A DNA stretch of 14,178 bases, taken from an uncultured Ruminococcus sp. (GTDB lineage: Bacteria > Bacillota > Clostridia > Oscillospirales > Ruminococcaceae). Every line of letters starts with the position of its first letter. Positions within the stretch are counted from its first letter, which is position 1. The DNA is taken from contig CAMCOJ010000020.1 in assembly GCA_945876405.1 (NCBI GenBank), positions 1 through 14,178 of the forward strand, in the 5' to 3' direction. The notes under the pieces are model-generated. The model did not search any database. It was given only the letters and a program-made list of their open reading frames with translations, and was not told where the DNA came from. Made by a program: the position numbers and the translations under genes. This document shows positions 1 through 8,330 of this stretch, piece after piece.

Positions 1-44
1 ATTTCTGCCTGTCTCGTGGGCTCGGAGATGTGTATAAGAGACAG
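1..44 (+). other. Nextera sequencing adapter (artefact), left end
   Basis: This is library adapter, not genome. Positions 11-44 match the Nextera read-2 transposase adapter, ending in the Tn5 mosaic end AGATGTGTATAAGAGACAG at 26-44. The eight bases 3-10 (TTCTGCCT) equal the i7 primer index that I recall as N703, and 1-2 continue into the P7 side. The same sequence closes the window in reverse complement. The GTG at 30 and the first five codons of the overlapping reading frame come entirely from adapter. Confidence 0.97.
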
Positions 45-2510
45 CCTGAAATCCTGAACAGAGGAATGAAGATTTCCCCTTCAGGTGAGGTTGTATACGA
101 AATGAATGACCTCGGAGACCTTGAAGGAGCATCAACGATCTACAGAAAACCTGACGGAACCATGTTCATACTGTCTTCAAATGACTACAGAAGCTTTTTT
201 GTAAACAGATTTGATACTGAAACAGGTGCTGTAACAGACAGACTTGAATTTGAAACCGGAGAGGTAAGACTTCTCGTAGAAGGATACTATGCAGAAGATT
301 CTGATTTTGCATATATGAGTGAAGACGGAATTTATACCGTTGATTTTGAAACAGGCAAATCAGAAAAGAAGTACTCAGTCGGCAGTGAGCTTCCGGAAGA
401 ACTGATGGATTCATACTATGCTTCATTTTCAGACGGGCAGATTTATTTTGACGGTATGTCGTACGGTGATTCATATCAGCAGTTTTATATTATGGACAAT
501 GAAGGCAACAGTATCGGAACTATTCCGCTTACAAGTGAAGACAATGAGTACATCAGCTCGATAACTGCATCACCGGACGGAAAGATAAACGTACTTACAC
601 AGAAATATGAGGAAAGTGATGACGGAGGAAAAACGCTTTTCTTCATTAAGGAGCTTAATGAAGACGGTTCTTACGGAACATCAGTTGAACTTGACAAAAT
701 TATTACTGACAGTAATGCTTATGTCGAAAAATTCGAAATGAATAAAAACGGTGAATATCTTCTCTCTGTATCTTCATATTCACCTGAGGACGAGGAAAAC
801 AGTGTAAGCATTCTGGTACTCGGCTCTGACGGCAGTGAGATCTGCAGAATAGGGGGAGAAAATATTTCTTATATAAACAATATTGTACCAACTGATTCAG
901 GTGAGTTTGTCTTCTATTATTCGAAAGACAGAGGCGGCATGAATATTGCAAAAATTGACCGTGAGAAAAATGAACTTACTGAATCTGAAACTGAATCCCT
1001 CAATCTTCCTATGGAAATTGATGCAATAAACTGCATAGATGAAAAATATGATTTATGCTATAAAAATTCAGAGGGTGTTTACGGTTTCAGTATCAGTGAA
1101 AACAAATCTACCGAAATTATCAACTGGATTGACAGTGATATCACAGATAGTATAGAAAATGTTGCACTTATAAGTGCTGACAGCATGCGCTGTTCAGGAT
1201 ATGACTATGAGACAGGTGAATCAGTCCTTTCCATTTACAAGAGAGCAGACGAAAACACCCTCGCAAAGATTCAGAATAAAACTCTTATCACTCTTGCCGG
1301 CATGAACATCAGATACAACGAAAATTTCAAGGGTAAGATTTCAGAGTTTAACAGGAACAATCCTGAGTACAGAATTCAGATGAATGACTACGAAAAGTAC
1401 AGCACCTATGAGGATGACACATACAAGTCCGGAGCATTCCAGCTTAACAACGATATGGCATCTGGAAACATTCCTGATATTATCGTAGGAAACGGCGAGA
1501 TTGATATGATGTCATTTGCAGCAAAGGGACTTCTTTCGGATATGAGTGTGTACTTCGAAAAAGATCCTGATATGTCAAAGGACGATTTCTTTGAGAATAT
1601 CTTTGATGTTTATTCATATGACGGTAAGCTCTGTCAGCTTGTTTCAAACTTCTCACTTTCGACCATTGCCGGACCAAAGTCAAAAGTCGGTGCAGAACCG
1701 GGCTGGAATCATGAAGAATTCCTTAAACTCGCGGACAACGGAAAGGTATTTTTTGAGCAGACCAAAGAAAATCTTGTTCAGCAGCTTATCAAATCAAATC
1801 TTTCAGAGTTTGTTGATCTGGAGAAAAAGACCTGTGATTTTGACAATGACAGATTTACAGGACTGGTTGACTTCATTGTGAAGGACGGAATAAATGAAGA
1901 TGATATGGATGATGAGGTATACGAAAACGGAAAATACAACCGCCGATTTGCCGATAACGAATGTCAGCTTGAGATAGTTGATATCAATGATTTCTATCAG
2001 ATTCTCAATCTCCAGCAGGGCGCAGTAGGCGAGGAAATTACACTTAAAGGATATCCTTCTGAAAGCGGCAGCGGATCAATAATTTACCCTGATAAAACAT
2101 TTGCAATCTGTGAAAAGTCACAGAACAAGGATGCTGCATGGGAATTCATCAGAGAATTCTTTACAGAAGAATATCAGGATGCACTTACTGAAGACTATAC
2201 CTACACATTCCCTTCAAGAAAATCATCATTTGAAAAGGTTATTAATAAGGAAATGAAATCCGAAAATATGGGATACGGTGTAGAGACCCCTGACGGTGAA
2301 ACGATTGAGATGAAACCACTCGACAAGGTTACAGCTGATAAGATCAGAACCGCTGTTGAAACAGCAAACCGCTGTTCAGTTACCGACGAAAGAATAAACG
2401 GCATAATCGACGAATCTCTTGCAGAAGTATTTGCCGGTTCAAAGACTTCAAAGGATGCAGCTGCCACAATACAGAACAAGGTTTCTCTCTATCTTAAAGA
2501 AATCAAATAA
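45..2510 (+). CDS. Propeller-like / extracellular solute-binding fusion protein, 5'-truncated
   Basis: The gene has no start here. The frame runs in from adapter, and 821 genuine codons remain from position 45. Residues about 1-410 are many short strands rich in D, G, S and aromatics (for example SPDGKINVL, PDGTMFIL), which reads like a beta-propeller or NHL-like surface domain. Residues about 415-821 look like a family 1 ABC solute-binding protein: FNRNNPEYRIQ near the domain start, LNNDMASGNIPDI, and AWEFIREFFTEEYQ near the end. These are typical of clostridial sugar or peptide binding lipoproteins. A signal peptide and lipobox are expected upstream of the contig edge. The next gene follows after 15 nt and encodes a related propeller-like lipoprotein. 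No ABC permease or ATPase gene is in the window, so the ligand and transporter are unknown. The binding-protein half is secure; the propeller fold is inferred from pattern only. Confidence 0.8.
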   Translation, partial: PEILNRGMKISPSGEVVYEMNDLGDLEGASTIYRKPDGTMFILSSNDYRSFFVNRFDTETGAVTDRLEFETGEVRLLVEGYYAEDSDFAYMSEDGIYTVDFETGKSEKKYSVGSELPEELMDSYYASFSDGQIYFDGMSYGDSYQQFYIMDNEGNSIGTIPLTSEDNEYISSITASPDGKINVLTQKYEESDDGGKTLFFIKELNEDGSYGTSVELDKIITDSNAYVEKFEMNKNGEYLLSVSSYSPEDEENSVSILVLGSDGSEICRIGGENISYINNIVPTDSGEFVFYYSKDRGGMNIAKIDREKNELTESETESLNLPMEIDAINCIDEKYDLCYKNSEGVYGFSISENKSTEIINWIDSDITDSIENVALISADSMRCSGYDYETGESVLSIYKRADENTLAKIQNKTLITLAGMNIRYNENFKGKISEFNRNNPEYRIQMNDYEKYSTYEDDTYKSGAFQLNNDMASGNIPDIIVGNGEIDMMSFAAKGLLSDMSVYFEKDPDMSKDDFFENIFDVYSYDGKLCQLVSNFSLSTIAGPKSKVGAEPGWNHEEFLKLADNGKVFFEQTKENLVQQLIKSNLSEFVDLEKKTCDFDNDRFTGLVDFIVKDGINEDDMDDEVYENGKYNRRFADNECQLEIVDINDFYQILNLQQGAVGEEITLKGYPSESGSGSIIYPDKTFAICEKSQNKDAAWEFIREFFTEEYQDALTEDYTYTFPSRKSSFEKVINKEMKSENMGYGVETPDGETIEMKPLDKVTADKIRTAVETANRCSVTDERINGIIDESLAEVFAGSKTSKDAAATIQNKVSLYLKEIK

Positions 2511-2525
2511 GAAGGAAAATATAAT

Positions 2526-4457
2526 ATGAACAGAAAAAAAATCATAAAACTGACTGCCGGCATTTTTGCCGCAGTCTCTGTTATGATGACGTTCACAGGC
2601 TGCAATGGTAATACCGAAAGCAGCATTGCTGAAGAAAGTCCCATTGTAACAGAGGCTGTTACGGAAAAAAATGAAACTGTAAAAAAAGAATATTCTGTTA
2701 CTCAGCTTTGCGAGGGACGTTCATTTGACAATATAAAATCTCTCCAGACATGCGGCGAGAATATATACGTATATGAACAGAAGAGCGGAGTAGTAGAAAA
2801 GGAGATTGCCAGGGTAATTGATGCGTCTTCAGGTGAAGTATCCGATCTTGATCTAAGTGCTGTTGATTATATGTACATACAGTATATGGCTAACGACAGT
2901 GAAAGTGTATGTGTTACATACTGTGACAATGAAGGAGTTCAGAAGATGTGTTCGGCAGATATCGAATCCGGAAAAATAAATGCTGATATCAGTCTCCCGG
3001 ATGATACTTCCCTCTATACACTGAGAAGCGATGATGAAGGGAATTTTACTGCACTTGACAAGGTTTACGGAGATGATTTTCAGCATACAGTGTTTTCAGT
3101 ATATGATTCCAAAACACTGGAAAAAATCAGTGAAACTGATATCACACCGGTTCTCAGTTCTCCTGCTTCAGAGAGCGTAATAGATGCCATTCTCTTTCCT
3201 GATGCACTTTATGTGTTTTCCGTTGATTACAGGCAGGATTATACCACAGTTCCGTATCTGTACAAAATCGATTTGAACGGAACACACGGTGAACCCATGG
3301 ATTACGTTACAATAGAATTTGAAGAACGCAAGGGGAATTTTATTGATATATACAAATCTGAAAGCGGAAATCTGTGTGCTGTTTCCACAGATGATTATGC
3401 AGAGTACTATGTATATGAATTTAAAAATCCTGATGAAAACAAGCCTGATGTTCATACGGTAAAGCTGCCTAAGAACGGGAATTTTATCGGCACATTTCAG
3501 TATCCGGGATATGACTTTACCTGTATAACTTCATCAGGAGTTACCGGATATAAATTTGCAGATAACAAATGTGAGGTTGTTCTTTCCTTCGGAAAAGAGC
3601 TTGACACAGGACTCAAGGATGTATTTACAGTAAGCTCATCAGGTAATACTGTCTGCATGTATTCAGTTGCAAATGCCGAATCGGGCAGGGCAGTTACTTC
3701 TGTCAGCAGGGACGGAAACGTGAATTTCAGTACTGAACTTACGGCAGGTCAGGGTTATGCGTCCGCATTCTGTACTGCTTCAGACGGATATATAATTTAT
3801 TCTGAGACCTACGATCCGGGTGTGGTGAAGGAAACTGCGAGCGGATTTAATACGGCGTATATTTTTCATATACTCGATGAGAAGGGAAATCCTAAAAGCT
3901 CCTTCAAAGTTGACAGCATAAATGATTACGGCGATGCGGTTATTCAGGATATCTGTTCCGACAGCCAAAACAATATCTGTATGCTTTTTCAGGAGTTTAC
4001 CGGCGGGTCTGTGTCAACAGTACTTTATGTTACCGACAGGGGCGGAAAGGTACTTAACACCATAAAGAGCACGGAACAGGGTCTCCTTATGTCAGACCTT
4101 GTTGTTTCAGGTGACGATGTGTATGCAGTATGCTCGGATTCTGAGGGTGAAACAGTGGCGGTAAAAGTTGATGTTTCCTCAGGTAAGCTTTCAGAACCCA
4201 AATCCCTACAGCTCAGCGACAGTGCTGTTGTTATCTCAGGTTCAGGAAAAAGTGATATCTACTACACAGATGAAAACAAAATCTTCGGGTATTCATTTGA
4301 TACTGACAGCAGTGAGGAGATGATTGATTTTTCAGCTGTTCCGGGTATGTATGATATTATAGAAACATACGTGTTTAATGATACATCCATTCTTTGCAGT
4401 GAATACAACAGCGAAACGGGACAGACTGGTGTGATCTGTGTTGAGGAGAAAAAATAA
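2526..4457 (+). CDS. Secreted lipoprotein with propeller-like repeats, no solute-binding domain
   Basis: 643 residues. The ATG at 2526 follows a good Shine-Dalgarno (GAAGGA, 2511-2516) with 9 nt spacing. The N-terminus is a lipoprotein signal: MNRKK, a hydrophobic stretch, then FTGC with the lipid-acceptor cysteine at residue 26. A short acidic, threonine-rich tether (about 27-50) follows. The rest is repetitive beta-type sequence with recurrent Y-V/D-G/S-G turns, similar in texture to the first half of the upstream gene but with no solute-binding domain after it. It contains about 16 cysteines. The 15-nt gap to the upstream gene, with no terminator, implies one transcript. It probably sits on the outer face of the membrane as a partner or diverged partial paralogue of the upstream binding protein. 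I do not recognise a named family and infer no specific ligand. Confidence 0.75.
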   Translation: MNRKKIIKLTAGIFAAVSVMMTFTGCNGNTESSIAEESPIVTEAVTEKNETVKKEYSVTQLCEGRSFDNIKSLQTCGENIYVYEQKSGVVEKEIARVIDASSGEVSDLDLSAVDYMYIQYMANDSESVCVTYCDNEGVQKMCSADIESGKINADISLPDDTSLYTLRSDDEGNFTALDKVYGDDFQHTVFSVYDSKTLEKISETDITPVLSSPASESVIDAILFPDALYVFSVDYRQDYTTVPYLYKIDLNGTHGEPMDYVTIEFEERKGNFIDIYKSESGNLCAVSTDDYAEYYVYEFKNPDENKPDVHTVKLPKNGNFIGTFQYPGYDFTCITSSGVTGYKFADNKCEVVLSFGKELDTGLKDVFTVSSSGNTVCMYSVANAESGRAVTSVSRDGNVNFSTELTAGQGYASAFCTASDGYIIYSETYDPGVVKETASGFNTAYIFHILDEKGNPKSSFKVDSINDYGDAVIQDICSDSQNNICMLFQEFTGGSVSTVLYVTDRGGKVLNTIKSTEQGLLMSDLVVSGDDVYAVCSDSEGETVAVKVDVSSGKLSEPKSLQLSDSAVVISGSGKSDIYYTDENKIFGYSFDTDSSEEMIDFSAVPGMYDIIETYVFNDTSILCSEYNSETGQTGVICVEEKK

Positions 4458-4477
4458 CGATAACGACAAAAGATATA

Positions 4478-4506
4478 TTGACATTTTAAAACTATAATGA
4501 TATAAT
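4478..4506 (+). promoter_or_regulatory. Perfect-consensus sigma-A promoter for the pheST leader
   Basis: TTGACA at 4478-4483 and TATAAT at 4501-4506 are separated by exactly 17 bp, the ideal housekeeping arrangement. Transcription should start near 4512-4514, upstream of the T-box leader and on its strand. No better promoter was seen between here and pheS. The start site falls inside the hairpin annotated at 4510-4535. Confidence 0.85.
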
Positions 4507-4509
4507 AAG

Positions 4510-4547
4510 GTGTAACTGCTGATTTGCAGCTGCACTTTATTTTTTTA
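4510..4547 (+). terminator. Intrinsic terminator of the upstream lipoprotein gene, overlapping the promoter start site
   Basis: A 10-bp stem (4510-4519 with 4526-4535; one A-C mismatch, one G-T pair, six-base loop) is followed by a U-rich tract at 4536-4547. It would end transcripts arriving from the two lipoprotein genes. Its left arm starts 4 nt after the -10 box, so a transcript begun at that promoter would lack part of the arm. Confidence 0.65.
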
Positions 4548-4567
4548 AATATTTTAAGATACTGTGA

Positions 4568-4811
4568 TCGGGTTTTAAGTAAGAGCAGTAGTGTCAGATT
4601 TTCAGAGAGCGGACATCAGGTGGGAGTCCGTATTCTGTACTGTATCCGAATTTCGCCCCGGGAGTTTCCTGTGAAAAGCAGGATGTCATTGCCGCATTAA
4701 GGCAAAGCTGTTTTACAGCGCAGAGTGGCAGCATATTTTGCTGCAATTTGAGTGGTACCACGGATATTATTTCCGCCTCATTGATTTTTTTCAATAAGGC
4801 GGATTTTTTAT
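4568..4811 (+). promoter_or_regulatory. T-box riboswitch (phenylalanine) in the pheST leader
   Basis: The leader senses uncharged tRNA-Phe. Stem I closes with CGGG 4569-4572 / CCCG 4657-4660, then CAGTA 4586-4590 / TACTG 4638-4642 and CAGA 4595-4598 / TCTG 4634-4637. An AGAGAG motif at 4604-4609 precedes the distal hairpin CGGAC 4610-4614 / GTCCG 4626-4630, as in known T-boxes. The specifier region GAATTTCG gives TTC at 4652-4654; the alternative register TTT is also a Phe codon. Stem III is GCAGCA 4728-4733 / TGCTGC 4739-4744. The T-box core GAGTGGTACCACGG lies at 4750-4763. Its UGGU (4753-4756) can pair with ACCA of a tRNA with discriminator A, as expected for tRNA-Phe. Antiterminator and terminator share the CCGCCTCA segment. 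Confidence 0.95.
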
Positions 4812-4815
4812 TTTT
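4773..4815 (+). terminator. T-box controlled terminator before pheS
   Basis: CCGCCT (4773-4778) pairs with AGGCGG (4797-4802), and inside it ATTGA (4780-4784) pairs with TCAAT (4791-4795). A U-rich run extends to 4815. The left arm can instead pair with TGAG and CGGA flanking the T-box bulge to form the antiterminator when uncharged tRNA is bound. The pheS Shine-Dalgarno AAGGAGGT (4816-4823) follows immediately. Confidence 0.93.
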
Positions 4816-4829
4816 AAGGAGGTCAAAAA

Positions 4830-5882
4830 ATGAACGAACAGATAGTTCAGTTACAGCAGGAATTCGAACAGAAACTTGCTGCAGTTACAGCAGTTTCCGA
4901 ACTCGAAGAGATCCGTATTGCATTTTTAGGTAAAAACGGTTCTGTTACAGGTCTTATGAAGCAGATGGGTAAGCTTTCGCCGGAGGAAAAGAAATCTTTT
5001 GGTCAGCAGGTAAATCAGCTTAAGACTGCATGTGCAGACAGGATAAATGAAAAGCAGGCTGCGCTTGCAAAGGAAGAGATGGAGCGTGAGATAAACTCAA
5101 TGCCTGAGTTTGACGTTGCAGTTCCGCCTGTGCTTGCAAGAGGCTCATATCATCCGATTACACTGGTTCAGAGAAAGTGTGAAAAGATTTTCCGTTCCAT
5201 GGGATTTACAGTAGAGGACTACAGCGAAGTTGTAACAGACTACGAATGCTTTGAGTCACTCAACATTCCTAAGTTCCACCCTGCAAGAGATATGCAGGAT
5301 ACCTACTATCTTGAAAACGGTCAGCTCCTTAAGTCACAGACTTCAGCAGCTCAGAACGCTATTTACAAAAAGTACAGAGACCAGCTGGTCAACGAAGGCA
5401 AACCAATCAGAGCAATCTTCCCGGGAAGATGTTTCAGAAATGAATCAACAGATGCCTGTCACGAAAATACATTTTTCCAGATGGAAGGTGTTATGGTTGA
5501 CAAGAACATCTCTATCTCAAACCTTATCTTCTTTATGAAGACAATGCTTTCAGAAGTATTTGAACAGGATATCAAAGTAAGACTTCGTCCTGGTTTCTTC
5601 CCGTTCGTGGAACCTGGATTTGAACTTGATATAAGCTGTCTTATCTGCGGCGGTGATGGCTGTCCTTCATGCAAGCACAGCGGCTGGCTTGAGCTCTGTC
5701 CGTGCGGCATGATTCACCCTAACGTTCTCAGAGAAGGCGGAATCGATCCTGATGAATACACAGGTTTTGCCTTTGGTCTTGGTCTGACAAGACTTGCGAT
5801 GATGAAGTACGGTATCAAGGATATCCGTGACCTCAATGCAGCAGGTCTTACAAATCTTTCACAGTTTACTGAAGACAAATAA
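4830..5882 (+). CDS. pheS: Phenylalanine-tRNA ligase alpha subunit
   Basis: 350 residues, the usual bacterial length. This is the catalytic subunit of the cytoplasmic (alpha-beta)2 enzyme that charges tRNA-Phe using ATP. An N-terminal coiled-coil arm (about 1-90, ending before MPEFDVAVPP) precedes the class II core. Motif 2 is around 199-220 (GRCFRNESTD...FFQMEG) and motif 3 around 312-328 (GFAFGLGLTRLAMMKYG). The alanine of FAFG, which shapes the phenylalanine pocket, is kept (A314). A cysteine cluster (C270, C273, C278, C281, C290, C292) resembles the CxxC insert of many Firmicute PheS proteins. Two spots differ from the familiar sequence: FFQMEG in place of FHQxEG, and GLGLTR in place of GMGxER. 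The start is fixed by AAGGAGGT with 6 nt spacing. It lies 14 nt before pheT and under T-box control. Confidence 0.97.
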   Translation: MNEQIVQLQQEFEQKLAAVTAVSELEEIRIAFLGKNGSVTGLMKQMGKLSPEEKKSFGQQVNQLKTACADRINEKQAALAKEEMEREINSMPEFDVAVPPVLARGSYHPITLVQRKCEKIFRSMGFTVEDYSEVVTDYECFESLNIPKFHPARDMQDTYYLENGQLLKSQTSAAQNAIYKKYRDQLVNEGKPIRAIFPGRCFRNESTDACHENTFFQMEGVMVDKNISISNLIFFMKTMLSEVFEQDIKVRLRPGFFPFVEPGFELDISCLICGGDGCPSCKHSGWLELCPCGMIHPNVLREGGIDPDEYTGFAFGLGLTRLAMMKYGIKDIRDLNAAGLTNLSQFTEDK

Positions 5883-5896
5883 GGAGGTCAAAGCGA

Positions 5897-8257
5897 ATGC
5901 TTATATCAATTAACTGGGTCAGGGACTTCGTAGACCTTGACGGTATCAATATAGATGAACTTATTCACAAGTTCTCACTTTCAACAGCAGAAGTTGAAAA
6001 CGAAATTTTCTACAAAGGCAGCGACTTAAGCGGCGTTGTGGTTGCAGAGATCAAATCAGTTGAAGAACATCCGAAGTCAAAGAAGCTTCACCTTCTCAAG
6101 GTTGACGCAGGTGAGAGTGAACTCATTGACGTTGTATGCGGTGCTCCGAATGTTCGTGTCGGAATGAAGACAGCGTTTGCAAAGCTCGGTGCTCAAATTG
6201 GCGATATCACTATCGCTCCGAGAGATCTTGCAGGCTTTACTTCACACGGTATGTGCTGTTCTGAAAAGGAACTGGGCATCAGTGATGAAAACGACGGAAT
6301 CATGGAGATTACAGATGATGCTGCAGTTGGTACAGATATCAAGAGTCTCTATGAGATCGACGACATTATCTTTGAAGTGGATAACAAGTCACTTACAAAC
6401 CGTCCTGACCTCTGGGGACACTACGGTATTGCAAGAGAAATCGCAACACTTGCAGGCAGACCGCTTAAGGAAATAGAAACAGCCGATCTTTCAGTTTACA
6501 ACGATCTTCCAAAGGTTGACATAAAGATTGAAGACGAGCTCTGCAAGCGTTATTCAGGTATCAGATTTGAAAATATCACAAGAAAAGTCAGCCCTGTAAA
6601 TATGCGAATCAGACTTTTCTACTGCGGTATGAGAGCAATCAACTACCTTGCCGATCTTACAAACTACCTTATGCTTGAAATGGGTCAGCCAATGCATGCT
6701 TTTGACTCCAGAAAGGTTGAAAAGATCAGAGTAAAGCGTTTTGAAAAGCCGTTTGAATTCACAACACTTGACGGTGTTTCAAGACATATCGATGAAAATA
6801 CACTTATGATCTGCAACGGAGACACACCTGTTGCTATTGCAGGTATCATGGGTGGTCTTGATTCAGAAATAGTTGATGACACAACATCACTTACACTTGA
6901 ATCAGCTAACTTTGATGCAGTATCAATCAGAAAGTCGTCATCAAGACTCTCGCACAGAACAGATGCCTCAATGCGTTATGAAAAGAGCCTTGATCCTGAA
7001 ATGACAACGGTAGCTGCTGCACGTTTCGTTAAGCTTCTCTCGGACTACGACAACGGTGTTAAGGTTACTTCATCACTTACAGACGAATACGTTCAGAAGT
7101 TTGACAAGGTAACACTTAACTTTGACAAGAAGTTTGTTGACAGGTACACAGGTATTGAGATCTCAAATGAAACAATAGTAAACACCCTTACTTCACTTGG
7201 TTTCGGCGTAAAGCTTGAAGGCGATGACTTCACAGTTGATGTTCCTACATGGAGAGCAACAAAGGACGTTACCATCAAGGCTGATATCATCGAAGAAATA
7301 ACAAGAATCTACGGCTATGACAACTTCGATGTGAATACAGCTGTGGCTCCTCTTTATCCTGTACGCATGTTCGAGGAAAAGAATGTTGAGGAACAGATCA
7401 AGGACATTCTTGTTAAGCGTTATTCTATGCATGAAGTTCATTCATACATCTGGGCATATGCTGACGAATACAAAAAACTTGGCATTGAAGTTGAAGAAAA
7501 CGTAAAGCTTTCAGGTGCTGCAAATCCGAATATCGAAACAATCAGACGTTCTATGATTCCTACACAGCTCTGTCAGGTAAAGTCAAATGTTTCATTTGAT
7601 TCAGAATTCGGCATCTTTGAAATCGGCCGCGTTGTTGACGGACTTGATGAAAAGGGACTCTGCCGTGAAAAGAAAATGCTCGGCATAACACTCTTCTCAA
7701 AGACAGCAGATACAGAGACACTTTACTTCAGACTTGTAAATATGCTTTCAGTAATGATGGACGATATCAGACACAAGGGACTTTCATACAAGGCAATTGA
7801 ACCTGATCACGCATATATTCATCCTAAGAACTACAATGCAGTAATCTGTGACGGCACAGAGATAGGCAGGATAGGTCTTGTTTATCCTACTGTTCTTAAG
7901 AAGATTGACAAGAAGGCAAATGTTGTATTTGCGGAACTTGAAATTGACGCGGTTGTAGGTACAGCTAATCAGGGCATTAAGTATCAGGAAACATCAAAGT
8001 TCCCTTCTATTGATGTAGACCTTACGTTTATTTCTGAAAAATATGCTCCGATAAAGGAGGCTATTGAGACTGTTAATTCCGAACTTATCAGAAATGTTGC
8101 TCTTGTGGGAACATATACTGATGAGCAGGGTAAGGCGATAACGGTGAGACTTAGCTTTGTTCATCCGGAGAGGACGCTTACCAAGGAAGAGGTAATGGAG
8201 ATTGCGGATAAGATTATTGGTATTCTTAAGGGGCAGGGGATTGAGCTTAAGGGTTAA
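5897..8257 (+). CDS. pheT: Phenylalanine-tRNA ligase beta subunit
   Basis: 786 residues, full length. It is the partner of PheS and provides tRNA binding and editing of misactivated tyrosine. Domains in order: N-terminal segment (SINWVRDFVD); EMAP/OB-type tRNA-binding domain about 40-150 (HPKSKKLHLLKVDAG, then VCGAPNVRVGM); B3/B4 editing domain about 205-380 (MRAINYLADLTNYLMLEMGQ, then HAFD); B5 domain about 400-475 (ending EEITRIYGYDNF); catalytic-like core; and a C-terminal FDX-ACB anticodon-binding domain about 690-786 (SKFPSIDVDLTF). The Shine-Dalgarno GGAGGT (5883-5888) begins right after the pheS stop, so the two are co-translated. Over the last 50 or so codons the synonymous choice shifts to G-ending codons (five GAG to one GAA; AGG, GGG, GCG appear), unlike the A-ending preference upstream. 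Confidence 0.97.
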   Translation: MLISINWVRDFVDLDGINIDELIHKFSLSTAEVENEIFYKGSDLSGVVVAEIKSVEEHPKSKKLHLLKVDAGESELIDVVCGAPNVRVGMKTAFAKLGAQIGDITIAPRDLAGFTSHGMCCSEKELGISDENDGIMEITDDAAVGTDIKSLYEIDDIIFEVDNKSLTNRPDLWGHYGIAREIATLAGRPLKEIETADLSVYNDLPKVDIKIEDELCKRYSGIRFENITRKVSPVNMRIRLFYCGMRAINYLADLTNYLMLEMGQPMHAFDSRKVEKIRVKRFEKPFEFTTLDGVSRHIDENTLMICNGDTPVAIAGIMGGLDSEIVDDTTSLTLESANFDAVSIRKSSSRLSHRTDASMRYEKSLDPEMTTVAAARFVKLLSDYDNGVKVTSSLTDEYVQKFDKVTLNFDKKFVDRYTGIEISNETIVNTLTSLGFGVKLEGDDFTVDVPTWRATKDVTIKADIIEEITRIYGYDNFDVNTAVAPLYPVRMFEEKNVEEQIKDILVKRYSMHEVHSYIWAYADEYKKLGIEVEENVKLSGAANPNIETIRRSMIPTQLCQVKSNVSFDSEFGIFEIGRVVDGLDEKGLCREKKMLGITLFSKTADTETLYFRLVNMLSVMMDDIRHKGLSYKAIEPDHAYIHPKNYNAVICDGTEIGRIGLVYPTVLKKIDKKANVVFAELEIDAVVGTANQGIKYQETSKFPSIDVDLTFISEKYAPIKEAIETVNSELIRNVALVGTYTDEQGKAITVRLSFVHPERTLTKEEVMEIADKIIGILKGQGIELKG

Positions 8258-8277
8258 GTGAAATGTTCTGAATAAAT

Positions 8278-8312
8278 AAAAAACCGGATCTGAGATTTCA
8301 GGTCCGGTTTTT
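8278..8312. terminator. Bidirectional intrinsic terminator between convergent operons
   Basis: A 15-bp stem (8279-8293 with 8298-8312, one G-T pair, loop GATT) has A5 at one foot and T5 at the other. It can therefore terminate pheST on the plus strand and the kinase operon on the minus strand. It lies 21 nt after the pheT stop and 18 nt after the kinase stop. Nothing else is seen in the 73-nt interval. Confidence 0.92.
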
Positions 8313-8330
8313 CCTTCGCGGCACCTTCAC

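Noticed and set aside
4536-4566. Second promoter between the hairpin and the T-box stem I
   Set aside because: A weak GATACT -10-like hexamer (4558-4563) has no matching -35. The consensus promoter at 4478-4506 is far better.
4594-4933. Small open frames in the pheS leader on either strand
   Set aside because: They run through T-box structural elements and the terminator. None has a ribosome binding site of its own, and the region is fully explained by the riboswitch.
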